NCBI GenBank assembly: GCA_004335835.1
Contig: RWJK01001156.1
Location: 1 to 64,000, forward strand
Source of the DNA: Scenedesmus sp. ARA3
Taxonomy: Eukaryota > Chlorophyta > Chlorophyceae > Sphaeropleales > Scenedesmaceae
Length of the DNA stretch: 64,000 nucleotides
Direction of reading: 5' to 3'
Below the pieces are notes generated by a model. It had not been told where the DNA came from. It searched no databases and was given only the letters and a program-made list of their open reading frames with translations. This document shows, piece by piece, positions 34,666 through 45,288 of the stretch. The position numbers and the translations under genes were made by a program. Within the stretch, counting starts at the first letter, position 1; each line of letters starts with the position of its first letter.

Positions 34666-34750
34666 TAGTGGCGTGGTGCCATGGGCTCGTACTTTTCGTC
34701 CTGGCCGTAGTTGGCTGCGTAGGCGGGCGTGTACTGCAGCCGCTGCGACT
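34666..34750 (-). pseudogene. Second copy of the WBP2-like C-terminal codons
   Basis: 85 bp equal to 34916-35000 except for one base. It encodes QRLQYTPAYAANYG and onward to MAPRH plus a stop. It lies downstream of the true stop, 250 bp from the original. Confidence 0.85.
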
Positions 34751-34914
34751 GGGCAACTGCCATGCCTGCACAAGTGCCATCCACCCTGCACAAGCGAGGA
34801 GTCCCAGATAGTTTTGCCCATGCCCACAACTCATCAGTCACAGGCCTCCAGCTTGACCGAGTTAAAGAGCACAATACAGTATGGTGTACGGGCTTCCAGT
34901 GTACGATGAGACAC

Positions 34915-35282
34915 TTAGTGGCGTGGCGCCATGGGCTCGTACTTTTCGTCCTGGCCGTAGTTGGCTGCGTAGGCGGGCGTGTACTGCAGCCGCTGCGACT
35001 CAGCGGCCGGCTGCGAGAGGTAGATGGTGGAGGGATCGTTGGGGTCCACAAAGCTGCAGCAGCAGCAGCGGCGGCAGCAGCAGCATCAGCAGTAGGAAGC
35101 AAGCATAAAGTGTCGAGTTTTGTGGCAGGTTCGATGCCATCGTGGCGCACGGCGCATTTGTAACTCATGCTGCAACACAGCACGCTGGAGTTGAAGGAAC
35201 CATCAACATACATATGCAATTCCAAAACAACCAGCTCGCAACCGTGCACATGGCCAGCACCCTAAACCACATCGCCAGATAC

Positions 35283-35344
<62 letters not shown>

Positions 35345-35394
35345 NNNNNNNNNNNNNNNNNNNNNNNNNNNNNNNNNNNNNNNNNNNNNNNNNN

Positions 35395-35452
<58 letters not shown>

Positions 35453-36009
35453 CATCAGCAGCAGCCACTCACGCCTTGTGCACCAGCTCCTGCACTGCTG
35501 GCGCCGCCTGAGCAAGGGGCGCCTGCCGCTGCGCTGCGCCCGCCTTACGCGCACGCTCCGCCAGCGCATAGAACAGCGGGTAGAAAGTGCCGATGCCTCC
35601 CTGCACGCAACCCAGCAGCATGGCAGCAGCAGTGAGTGCCGTGTGATTTGGTGCATAGAACAGCGGATGGAAGGTGCCAATGCCGCCCCACAATAATGGA
35701 CGCTTGATAGCGCGGCAGCAGTGAGTGCAGTGTAACCTAGCGCATACAACAGCAGGTAGAAGGCTCCTGTGCCGCCCTGCATGCACACGTCAATGACTTC
35801 AATCCAGCGTCATGTCTGCTGGCAGATAAAGGCTGCCTGATGAGGATTTAACACGCGGACCCTACACCACTTGACGGCAATGCACTGACAGCCATGCACA
35901 TGCAAACTGTAGGTGTCAGCTCACCTCCTTGAAGAGCACCTTGAAACTGTGGGGCGGCAGGCTGCCGCTGGGCCCGCCACCATTCACTGCAGGCCACACC
36001 TGGCCTGTT

Positions 36010-36051
<42 letters not shown>

Positions 36052-37129
36052 CCCACAATGAGCAGTGCCACAAAGTTGGGTGCAGATAGGTTATGTACCA
36101 TGCGTGAATATCATTAGGCGCGACTCCTGCTGTCAACCAGCAACGAGCTATTGCCAGCTGCTCGCCATGAGGGTTGAGCCATGCCCACAACACATGTTGC
36201 AAAAGCCTGTGCAGCATGAGCAGCATATGCTGGTGGAGTGCTGTCGCAGAAATGCCAGTGCAGCACAGACTGGTGAAATGTACAAGCACCAATCGCCTCG
36301 GGCGCCGCAGCTGCTGCTGCTGCTGCCGCTGCTGCTGCTGCTGCCGCTGCTGCTGCCGCAGACCTGCCAGGTTGTTGCAGCCGAAGATGGGCTGGTTGAG
36401 CTTCTCCTTGCACACGTACACCAGCGGCATGTCAAAGCCAGCCAGGCCTGCGGCAGCAACAGCAGCAGCATGCTTTGAATCAAAACATGTGCGCTGCGGT
36501 GAGGCTGCCAAGCTGAGACAGCAGCAGCCCTGGCTCGCCTTGCATGCGTGCTCTGACTTGCAAGATGCACAGCTGCAACAGCAGCTGTACAGCAAGCACC
36601 TTGCTGGCCAATCACAGTAGGACCAGCCTGGTTGGGCTGTTTCAAGATGTACACTGCCATGTCTAGCAATGTCCAGCTGCAGGGCTGACTCAGCCAGCAG
36701 CACCTATAATGCATGCATGTGTAGCACTGCAACTGCAGAGGCGCCTGCGACGCACCTGAAGCGTCTGCTTTCTCAGCTACAAACACCAGCCGCACATTTG
36801 ACAAGTATAAGGCACCTGTTGTTGACCATCTGCCAACAGCAAGCAGCAGCAGGAGCAGCAGCAACAGCATCAGCATCAGCATCAACGATGCAGAAGTAGC
36901 AGCAGCAGGGCCACAACCAGCAGCAGCGGTGTATGCATGCGTTGCTAACCAGACATTGCTACGTTCTCTATAGCTCCTTCGTTGAATGGACTCACTTGCC
37001 GTTTCTTGTCTGCACTCCATCCAGCTCAAAGCCAACCTTGGGCCTCTTCAGCACAAACACTTCATTGGCAAACGGAGCTGGAATGAGCTCGTTGTTGAAC
37101 GTCTGTACTAATGCAGGGTTGGCAGCCAT
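34915..37129 (-). CDS. WBP2: WBP2-like GRAM-domain protein, 212 aa
   Basis: Exons 37129-36996, 36829-36756, 36447-36364, 36004-35925, 35600-35473 and 35053-34915 join in phase (639 nt). The N-terminus (FNNELIPAPFANEVFVLKRP) leads into a GRAM core: WSTTGALYLSNVRLVFVAEK, then DMPLVYVCKEKLNQPIFGCN. The latter parallels the MPFYLMKDCEIKQPVFGAN region of animal WBP2. HSFKVLFKE and YPLFYALAERARK follow, then a Tyr/Pro tail DPNDPSTIYLSQP. WBP2 proteins bind WW-domain partners and act in transcription co-activation and phosphoinositide-linked signalling in animals; function in algae is unknown. The usual PPxY motifs of animal WBP2 are not obvious here. The intron between the last two exons holds a long triplet repeat with an assembly gap. 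Exon 35600-35473 and the last exon both have echoes. Confidence 0.85.
35286..35452. repeat. Long (AGC)n tract with a 50-N assembly gap
   Basis: Pure AGC repeat flanks both sides of a run of 50 N at 35345-35394, so the true length is unknown. It lies in the last intron of the WBP2-like gene, just inside the donor. On the transcript it reads as CUG repeat. Confidence 0.95.
35570..35795 (-). repeat. Three copies of the start of WBP2-like exon 35600-35473
   Basis: Blocks coding GG(I/T)G(T/A)F(Y/H)-(P/L)L-(F/L)YA with an upstream TGCAG or similar occur at about 35600, 35695 and 35780. Only the first continues as ERARKAGAAQ. The other two run into TALTAA-type sequence and are not conserved beyond the first dozen codons. 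Confidence 0.75.
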
Positions 37130-37503
37130 GTTGACTGGTTTGTCAGCTGGCTACAAGCAGAGCAGAGAAGAGAAGGGATGCAGTGCCAGTGGTGAGGAAG
37201 GTGCTTTCAGCTGTCTCGGAAGTTGAGGTGAGGAACGCTCGTAAGCACGTAGGCGACAGCTTATCTTACACTTATAGACGACTGAAGTCTGCACACGTTC
37301 ATGCATGCGCCATCAAAGCGGAAGCCCACCTGTCCAGACTGTTACTCGACAGCGTTCAGGAATGGGCTGACTAGCCAGCCACCTACCATGTTTGTGTTTC
37401 CTTGGCGACGTTATATAAAGATAAACATACTTGTGGTGTGAACGAACGGTGCAAAGCCTTTACATCAACCTGTCTGGTGTCCTGCTAGCTGCGATCGATC
37501 ACC
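37130..37503. promoter_or_regulatory. Compact divergent promoter, WBP2-like / SRRP1-like
   Basis: 374 bp separates the two start codons. TATATAAAG at 37412-37420 is a good TATA box for the + strand gene, about 85 bp before its ATG. No equivalent is seen for the - strand. Confidence 0.55.
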
Positions 37504-38210
37504 ATGCTGCAGCAACTTCATCATTCTATAGCTTTAAGTCATGGAATGCGGTCGGTGCAGGTGCAGCGTTGCAGCTTTGCCCCCAGGTGGGTATGCAGTA
37601 GATGCCGCGCTTACCTGTGGCCCATTGGCTGGCGCATTGCTTGAGCTGGAGGGTTGCGTGGTGCAGGTCGAGCAGACATATTGTAGCAGCATCGAAGGCC
37701 GCTGCAGCTCCCTCTTCACAGGTAATAATCAGGATGGGTGGCTGGTGCTCCAGCTGCTGCTGTGTGGCTGTGGTGGGCATGGACATCTGACTTTGTCAGT
37801 CAACATACAACAGCTGCCATATTGCATGTCGTAATATTATGAATCGTATATGCAGCAGGCATGGCTGTCATGGCATGCAGCGAGTCACAGCATGGCGCCT
37901 GCTGGTACACTCGGTCTGCATCCACGCAGTGCAAAAGCCTGCCAGGCATGGGCAGTCCAAACATAATGCTTGGCATGCACCAAGGTAACAGCAGCATGTG
38001 GCTGACCGCACACAGCAGCTGTGCTGTGTCAAGCAGCTGATGGGCCTGTAACAACTGTCGTGTTGTTTGTGTGCAATATCCTGCTGGCTGCAGCTGGCAG
38101 ACCCGTGGGAGCGAGCACAGGACATGATGCTGCAAGGCACAGTGTCAGAGGGCACCATTGTTGGTTACAACAAGGGAGGAGTGCTGGTAGACATCGGAGA
38201 GCTGAAGGGT

Positions 38211-38254
<44 letters not shown>

Positions 38255-41200
38255 AGGGGCTATCATGGCCAAGGTGGCCCTTGCACTAGGTGCCAGCAGC
38301 AGCAGCAGCAGCAACTGCAGCTGCAGCTATGGCAGCACGTGCAGCACTGAGTGATGTAACAAACTTCAGGAGCAAAATCTGACAGCAGCTGCTGGTGACA
38401 CATATTAGCACCAGCAGCAGCAGCAGCGGGAATGGCATGTTCATTGTCAGGTCCATCAGTGCTGACTGGTGCAAGCAAAGCGTAGTCGGTGCGGTGGGTA
38501 GCGCAGCGTGCAGCAGCACAGCTGTACCTGGTGCTTCGCGCTTGTTCAGGGGCTCTGCTGATGGCCACCAGCTAGCGCAGCGAGCACGCTGTCATTTGTC
38601 CTGCTGCTGCTGCAAGTGCCGAGCTGCCTCATCACAGCAGAAGCTTGTCACACTCACTGCTGCTGGCATCAAGTCTCGTGTCAGATGCTCACATTTTTGG
38701 TGCTACTGTGTTTGATGCTTTCCCTCCTGGTGCACTCCTAGCGCCAAATTTGCATTCCATGGTGTTGTGTTGCTGAGCTGTCAACCGCTGCTGCTGCTGC
38801 TGCTGCTGCCGGCAGGGTTCATGCCCTACACCAAGATCGCGCCTGAGCGGCTGCGTGCCGGCCACAAGGGAGACCTCAGCTACCTCATGGGCAAGAAGGT
38901 CAAGGCGCGCATCGTGCAGGTGGGCAAAAGTAACAACTCACGTAACATGTTGGTAACACATGCTGGAGCAACAACGTGTGGACGTTGCGCTGGTGATCGC
39001 AGCAAGTTTACTTAATGGTGCCGTCGGAGCCTATGCTCTGCGCTGGCTTGCAGTATCAGCCTGCAGCATTGATATGTGCATGCCCTGCTGCGTCATTTGC
39101 TGCAGCTGAGCCATGGCTGCATCTGAACAACAAGCACTATTTGCGACATATGAACATTGCTATCTCGTCTGTCGCATCAACTTTGCCTGCAGGTGGACAA
39201 GGACAGTGCGCGCAAGGAGCTGGTGCTGAGTGAGCGGCAAGCGCAGCTGACTGAGGCGGTGCTGCGCTTCCAAGTGGGGCAGGTGGTGCGGGCGCAGGTG
39301 AGCTGTAGGTTGGCTGCAGCTTGGTATTGGACACACTAAACGAGCAGCATAAGCATTAATGCTGTTACATGTATGGACACGCCATGACAGTGGGGCAGGT
39401 AGTGTGTGCGCAGTGCGTTCGGCTGTGCTGCAGCGCAGCGTCAAAGTGAATAGCACGCGACCGCATTCTGTCACATAACGGGGGGCTTCCCAGCGGGGCA
39501 GATGATGCGGGCGAAACTGCAGTATTCTGCAGTGCTGCAGGTAGCTAGGGCTGGCCGGCTGGGGTGTTAGTGCCACAGCAGGCAGCATGAGGTAGCATTG
39601 TGTTGCACGGCGTAGCACTTCTCAGCACGACACATATCATGCCATGCAGAGCAACACAATGATAAGTAATCTTAATGAATTGCTTGTCATGCATGCTGCA
39701 GGTGCTGCGGCTGGAGGACTATGGCGCGCTGCTGAGCATCTAACAACATCCGGGGTTTGACAGCGCAACCCCACGTGAGGCCTTATAACATGCGTGCTGC
39801 AATGCTCTGCAGGTGCTGCGGCTGGAGGACTATGGCGCGCTGCTGAGCATCTACGACGGCAGCGGCAAGCCCTCAGGGGTGCAGGGCCTGCTGCACAAGA
39901 GCGAGCTGAGCTGGGACCTGGTCATGACCGTGGACGACATCGTGAAAGCAGGTGCGCGGCTGGAGGCTGAGGTGTAACCGTGTTGTAATAAATGACAATT
40001 GCTTGTCATTCCTTCCTGCAATATGTCGTGACCATGAAGCTTTCCTCCGTTTGTTTTCTAGTGAAGGAGCTGTGGTTGCAATGTCAAGTTGAGCTGACTG
40101 CGATTGTGGCAGTGTGCTCATAGCAGGTGCTGTTACTGCTGCCTTCATGCTGCTGACTTGCTGCGGCTGCTGCAGCAGCCAAGAGGTTGACGTGAAGGTG
40201 GTGTCATTTGGCGTGTCTCGCTGCCGCGTGTCGCTGTCGCTGAAGCAATGGCACCTGTTTTCAACATGCTGCTGCCGCTGCTGCTGCTGCTGCTGCAGGC
40301 CAAGAGGTTGACGTCAAGGTCGTCAGTGTCGATGTCTCTCGTTGCCGCGTGTCGCTGTCGCTGAAGCAGATGCAGCGCGACCCGCTGCAGACGACGCTGG
40401 ACAGCATCCAGTGGGGAGAGACGACGCTGGCGCTGCCTGAGGTCAAGCAGATCATACAGGTGGGCAAGTGCATGCACAACTTTCGTAAGTTCTGTAAGTT
40501 CTGTTGATGGCTTGCAGCTGACTGGGCGTGTGGGCTAGACAACGCTGGCGCTGCCAGAGGTCAAGCAGATCATACAGGTGGGTGGTGCGGCAGTGTAAGA
40601 AACAGCGTTTGCAGGTTGCTTCACCGATGTCGAGCAGGCCGGCATGGCTGCTGCGATGGTGCGAGACGATGCTGGCGTTGCCAGAGGTGAAGCAGATCAT
40701 ACAGCTGCGGCTTTGCTGCATCGGGCAGCTGCATGCGCGCTTGCGTGCTGCTTGTTGGTGTTTCACAACTTAAAAGTTACCAAATGGAACGCATATGACC
40801 GCCGCAGGCACAATGCTTGGGAGCATTCGCAAGTTGAACCATGCTGGGAGTGAATGTCTGGCTGATGTAGAGTGGGCTGGCATCTGCAAATTATGTTGCT
40901 GTAATTATAACACCCAATGCAACCATGCATGCGTCTTGCTTGTGGCTGCAGGTGCTGGAGTGGACACCGGGCATCAAGCGGGTAGACATCGGGCGGCAAG
41001 CAGAGGAAGCACACACCGTCTCACAGGTGGGTGTTGCACCCTCGGGGTGGGCAGCCACATGCACCCAGCACGTGCATACATTCTTGCAAGGCATGATATT
41101 AATTGCACACAAGCATGCAACAAAGCACATCACGGTATAACTGAAGTGTCGCCTGTCATACTGTTGCCTGCGTCGCCTGCGGCATGGATCTGTACCTTAC

Positions 41201-41442
41201 GAAGCTGACTGTGTTTCATGTCACTTGATAACTGAAGTGTTGTGTCTGTCCTCTGGCGCACTGCTGCTGCATGCTCTCAGGACGTGGAGCTGTACCTGAC
41301 CAAGCAGAGCCGCGAGGGCGGCTTTGCGCTGGTGGCAAGGGTGGGGCGCGTGCTGCAGGAGCTGCTTGTTGACACGGGCCTCAGCAAGGACGACATGAAG
41401 AAGGCGCTCACGCGCGTGCTGAGTCGAGTCGGACGGAGCTGA
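37504..41442 (+). CDS. SRRP1: SRRP1-like plastid S1 RNA-binding protein, 332 aa
   Basis: Exons 37504-37586, 37667-37721, 38094-38208, 38816-38919, 39193-39297, 39813-39951, 40299-40459, 40952-41026 and 41281-41442 join in phase (999 nt). The first about 45 residues are Ser/Ala/Arg/His-rich with no acidic residue, as in a plastid transit peptide. Two S1-type segments follow: GTVSEGTIVGYNKGGVLVDI with GFMPYTKI, then RLEDYGALLSIYDGSG with GLLHKSELSWDLV and VSRCRVSLSLKQM. The C-terminal GGFALVARVGRVLQELLVD then KKALTRVLSRV matches the end of Arabidopsis SRRP1, which acts in chloroplast intron splicing and 5S rRNA processing. That role here is inferred. Three exons (39193, 39813 and 40299) have partial echoes in their downstream or upstream introns. 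TGTAA follows about 195 nt after the stop. Confidence 0.88.
39278..39530 (+). repeat. Three copies of the end of SRRP1-like exon 39193-39297
   Basis: The segment around GTGGGGCAGGTGGTGCGGGC recurs at about 39389 (GTGGGGCAGGTAGTGTG) and 39493 (GCGGGGCAGATGATGCGGGC). The copies lie in the following intron. Only the first ends at a working CAG/GTGAGC. Confidence 0.6.
39695..39860 (+). repeat. Two copies of the start of SRRP1-like exon 39813-39951
   Basis: GTGCTGCGGCTGGAGGACTA through GAGCATCTA is the same at 39702-39742 and 39813-39853, each after a GCAG acceptor. The upstream copy reads into TAA immediately after the match, so its use would truncate the protein. Confidence 0.9.
40150..40375 (+). 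repeat. Two copies of the start of SRRP1-like exon 40299-40459
   Basis: The CCAAGAGGTTGACGT block through CGTGTCGCTGTCGCTGAAGCA occurs at 40178-40248 and 40300-40370. The first copy diverges after LSLKQ and lacks a donor at that point. Confidence 0.85.
40415..40705 (+). repeat. Three copies of the end of SRRP1-like exon 40299-40459
   Basis: The coding block ETTLALPEVKQIIQ recurs at about 40536-40578 and 40655-40702 in the next intron. The second copy keeps the CAG/GTGGG donor; the third has CAG/CTGCG and so has lost it. Confidence 0.88.
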
Positions 41443-41636
41443 GCTGAGCTGAGTTCAGCGCTTGAGTTTGGGGTTGGAACTGAGCAGAGGCATGACACCG
41501 TGTTGGCTGCTGAGCTGAGTTCAGCGGCTGTTTTTTGTTTGGGTGGTTGGTGAACGGATGGGCGTTGGAAGGTGGCGGTTTTGTGATGGTCGGATGCTGG
41601 AGCAGCTGCGTATTGCTCTGGTGTTTTGTTGATGTT

Positions 41637-41641
41637 TGTAA
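41637..41641 (+). terminator. TGTAA poly(A) signal, SRRP1-like gene
   Basis: TGTAA about 195 nt after the stop codon. Confidence 0.5.
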
Positions 41642-42009
41642 GAACAAGAACTGGCTGTTATGATGGACAGCAGCATTTGGCAAGCATGCCATGCTGCAGC
41701 AGGATGCAAAAGGAGCCCAGTGTAGCGGGTGTTTGACATATTCATGAAAACATTGATCATAGCCATGTGCATTGTGTGCTTGCATGTCATATTTGAGCCA
41801 TGCATCCAATGGGCTTGCTGATGCCAGCAGTCCGCAATTGTCGGACAGGCACGTGGCGCCTCGTGGCTTGGACATGCGCAGCTGTGCTGCACCACTGAGC
41901 CGCTGTGCACAGGTGGCAGTGCTGCCGCGTGAAAGTAGTTTCACGTGACTGGTGACGAGCACTTGCATGAGCGTGATATACTTTCAGACGTAACGTACCC
42001 ACAATCATG

Positions 42010-42014
42010 TTACA
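42010..42014 (-). terminator. TGTAA poly(A) signal, F-box gene
   Basis: TTACA on the + strand, about 276 nt after the F-box gene stop. Confidence 0.45.
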
Positions 42015-42289
42015 GCAGTTGGGATTCACCGTTATGTAGCAAAGCCATCAGCTGAAACATATTCAACAAGACAGCCCCTTGCATACTCGGCTGCAATCGC
42101 TACTGTTAAACTACCACAAAGGGCTGTCATGCGGAAATAGGGTACACTGCCGAGAAAGGGACACAGCAGGTGATGCACCGCACAGCGACAGGGCAGCTTG
42201 CAGCGGCTGCGGACCTGCAATGCAGCCAGGTAGCGCAACCAATATGCTGTCAGCTAGCGCAAGCGCTGTACTATCAGCCAGCGCGTACA

Positions 42290-45288
42290 TTATGCTGCCA
42301 GCTCTGCTTCTGCTGCAGCCAGCTTTGCCTCTGCTGCTGCTAGCCGCTGCTCCAGCTCAGCTGCACGCAGTTCAGCTGCTGCCAGCTGCTGCTGGGAAGC
42401 GCCAGCATCCGCCTGCTTGCCCCTTGCAGCCAGCGTTGCCTCTGCTGCTGCCAGCCGCTGCTCAAGCCTAGCCACGCGCTCCTGAGCCCCTGCATTGAAA
42501 CTCAGCGCAGCAAAGCACAGCAGCCGCAGATGCGTTGGCTGTTGACCATTACGCTGTGTTGGCCCCTAGCATGGGCAGCTGCCAAACCAGGTGAATGGAA
42601 AAGCACAAGAGAAAGGAATAGGCGGCTATCAGCATGTGAGCAACCTGCCATTTGTCATGCGGCTGGCATTGCAGCACACGTCAGGACGCAGGCTGCCTTG
42701 TGGTGCTGCCACTCAGAGCGACGACAACAACCAGCACACCTGCTCGGCAGTGGCCGCCTGCTTTCACTTGTCTGCAGTGCTGTTAGCTGCTCTGCTGACA
42801 GTTGCTGGTGAGTGTTAGAGGCAGGCTCTGCAGCTAGCTGCTCGCTGTAAGCACAAAAGCAAAGTGAACCGTTCTGCAAAGCTGTTTGCTCTCACCCGAC
42901 TGCAGCGCCATCAGCTGCTGCAATGCAAGCTCCCCGCAGCTTTCGCCATCCAGCTGGGTGCGGTGCTTGCTGCGCACACAGCGGTCAAGGAGCTGCAGCC
43001 ACACGGGCGGCAATGCCTCCTGCAAAGCAGAAGCGCCAGACAAACTGTTAAGTGAGCTGTGACTGAGTCTATGCAAGGATGAGCAACATTACCAGTCTAT
43101 GCATTGCCTTGGAGGCCAGTGCAGTGCACGCGTCGGCAGCGGCACACCAGCTGGTGCTGTTTTGTACTCGGGCCGCAAGCTAACAGAATCGGGTACAGCA
43201 TGCAAGCAATATGCGACCGCTTGATACCTGCCTCTCACCATGCAGGCTGTACTGCATGAATGTTAGCGCACTATTGTTCAAAGCGCTGTGGTTGCACCAG
43301 CCTGGGCGTTGCATGTGCAGCATCTGAGCATGCATACATGGCAGGTGTGGGTGGCTATGACTGCTTGCCACAAGATCTAAACGCAAATCCGCCAACCACG
43401 CAGTGCATATCATCGGCACGCACGCAACCAACTGCATGCACCATTCAATGCTGGATTTACAGGGAAAGGCTCAGCGCACCTGCTGCTGAAGCACCAAGAA
43501 TCCTCCATGATAGTCGCCAGAGTCTGTTTCCACCTCGGCGCTGATCTTACAGCCAGCCACTGCTAGCTGCGTGAGCTGCCGCAGCGCAGTCAGTGCCAGC
43601 AGGCCCGTGTCATTGAATTGCTCAGCGGCAAACACGCCTAGGCTGCGCAGACTGCTCAGCTGCGACAGCACCTCGCACGCCGCGTCATTTGTCACTGCCC
43701 CGCCACCAACAAACAACTCAGTCAGCGCTGTCAGCTGTAGCAGCGGGCGCATGTCCTCGCCTGGCTCAAGCAGCCCAGCTATCCACAGCAGCTCAAGTCC
43801 CGGGCAGCAGGTCACCCACCTAGGCAGGCTACCTTCACCCAAACCGCCGCCCAAATAGGACACTTGGGAGGCGTATCCATCAACATCCTCTGAATCCAGT
43901 GTTTCCGCAGGCACGCCCAGCAGCAGCTGCTTCAGCTGCGGCAGCTGCCGCCCAGCTGCAAACAAGTGCTGGCCACAGCCACCGTGCAGTATTGCAGCCT
44001 CTGCCGCGTCTTCTTCGTCCGAGCCAGCATGACCCCAAGACAGCTCGAGGTGTGTGATGTGCGGCGACAGCGGCAGCAGTGCCGAATACCCAGCACCGCT
44101 TGCAGGCAGTGGCGCCAGCTCACCCCTGGCGTTGTGTACCAGCAGGCTTTCAAGGCATGACAACGTTGGCAGCACTTGCGCTAGTGCAGGTAGTGCATTG
44201 CGTGACAGCACACCGTGCAGCTTCAGCACGCGCAGCTGCTGCATGTCGCTGCAGAAGTCAGGCAGCAGCCCGGGAGCCTCCTGCTCATCATCATGGTAAC
44301 CGCAAACACCCAAGTGCTGCAGGTTCGTCAGCGCAGCCAAGCCAGGACACAAGCTGCTGCTGAGCGCCTCCTCACCGTCCCACTCCAATTCAACCTTTGT
44401 CAGGGACAGCGGCAGGCGCAGCACTTCACCAGGTGAACGGGTGCTGCCACAGAATTTCAGCTCCTGCAGCTGTTGCAGGCAGCTGAGCGGCGCATGTGCT
44501 TCTTCAGGCAGCAGGTAAGGGTCCAGCACCAGCCGCGTCAGCTGCGTCAGACTGCCAAGGCCCAGCTGTACGTCCTGCCGCAGCTCCTGTTGCCACAGCA
44601 GATACTGCTGCACCTCCTGCTCCCGCAGCTCCCTCATCTGGTCCGGCGTCCGCGGCTGATGAGACGCTTCCTGCTGCGGTGGTCCTGACGGCATCACCTT
44701 TCTTATATCATCAAGGTGCAGCTCATGTAGCCCAGTCAGCGCTGACAGGCCGCCAAGCCCCACAGGGTCTTGAAGGCACACATCCTCCAGCACCAAAGAA
44801 GTAAGGCTGGTTAAGCTAGAGAGCGCGTGTCGGCTGCTGCTCCTCTTGCTGCTGCTGCTGCTGCTGCCGCTGGCACGTGCATGCATGCCTCCTGGCAGCT
44901 GCGGTTGCTGCAGACCGCCTGCCAGAACCAACTCGCGGCATTTGGATATGAACAGCTTCTGCAGCCGCTGCAGCTGCGCAACAGGCAGCTGCAGGATGTT
45001 GCGATCAGAACATTCATCAAAGTAGGGGTTGTTCACCACCAGCTGCGTAAGTGCTGCTCCATGCCTGACTAACCACTGCCCCAAGCTCTCAACTCTGTGT
45101 TTTGGGAGAGGCTGGGATTCAAGCCTCACGTCACTGCTGGCTGCTACTGCTGCTGCTCGCCAGTCGTGGCACACTAAAGCGCATGCGCCCAGCCGCTGCT
45201 GCAAGTCCACATGCCGCAGCACACGGCACAGCAGCTCCACAGGGAGGCTGGGTAACTCCAGCTGCTGCGTCGGGTGCTTGTCACGCAT
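42290..45288 (-). CDS. F-box/leucine-rich-repeat protein with MYND-like and coiled-coil C-terminus, 760 aa
   Basis: Exons 45288-43480, 43019-42896, 42827-42678 and 42489-42290 join in phase (2283 nt). The start ATG sits two bases after a TTTAG that could also be an acceptor, so an upstream exon is possible. Residues about 10-50 form an F-box (LPSLPVELLCRVLRHVDL, then ALVCHDWRAA). About fifteen irregular leucine-rich repeats follow (for example LTQLTRLVLDPYLL, LRVLKLHGVL, LTALTELFVGGGAV). The third exon has CAGCCRRSEWQHHKAAC, which has the C-x3-C-x4-W-x2-H-x3-C spacing of the second half of a MYND zinc finger; the first Cys pair is not visible. The last exon is a short coiled coil built on LEQRLAAAEA. 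F-box proteins recruit SKP1/CUL1 ubiquitin ligase; the substrate is unknown. Confidence is high for the first exon and moderate for the rest. Confidence 0.75.

Larger units (their letters stand above)
32941..34914. other. Intergenic region with palindrome and a gene-fragment echo
   Basis: About 2 kb between the WBP2-like stop and the carrier start, both on the - strand. It holds an exact 27-bp palindrome at 33655-33681 and, at 34666-34750, a copy of the end of the WBP2-like gene. No independent gene is supported. Confidence 0.5.
41443..42289. other. Convergent 3' region
   Basis: About 850 bp between facing stop codons. It holds the two TGTAA signals below and no supportable gene. Confidence 0.5.

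Noticed and set aside
35286..35452. Possible CRISPR-like or satellite array
   Set aside because: It is a plain trinucleotide repeat with no spacers.
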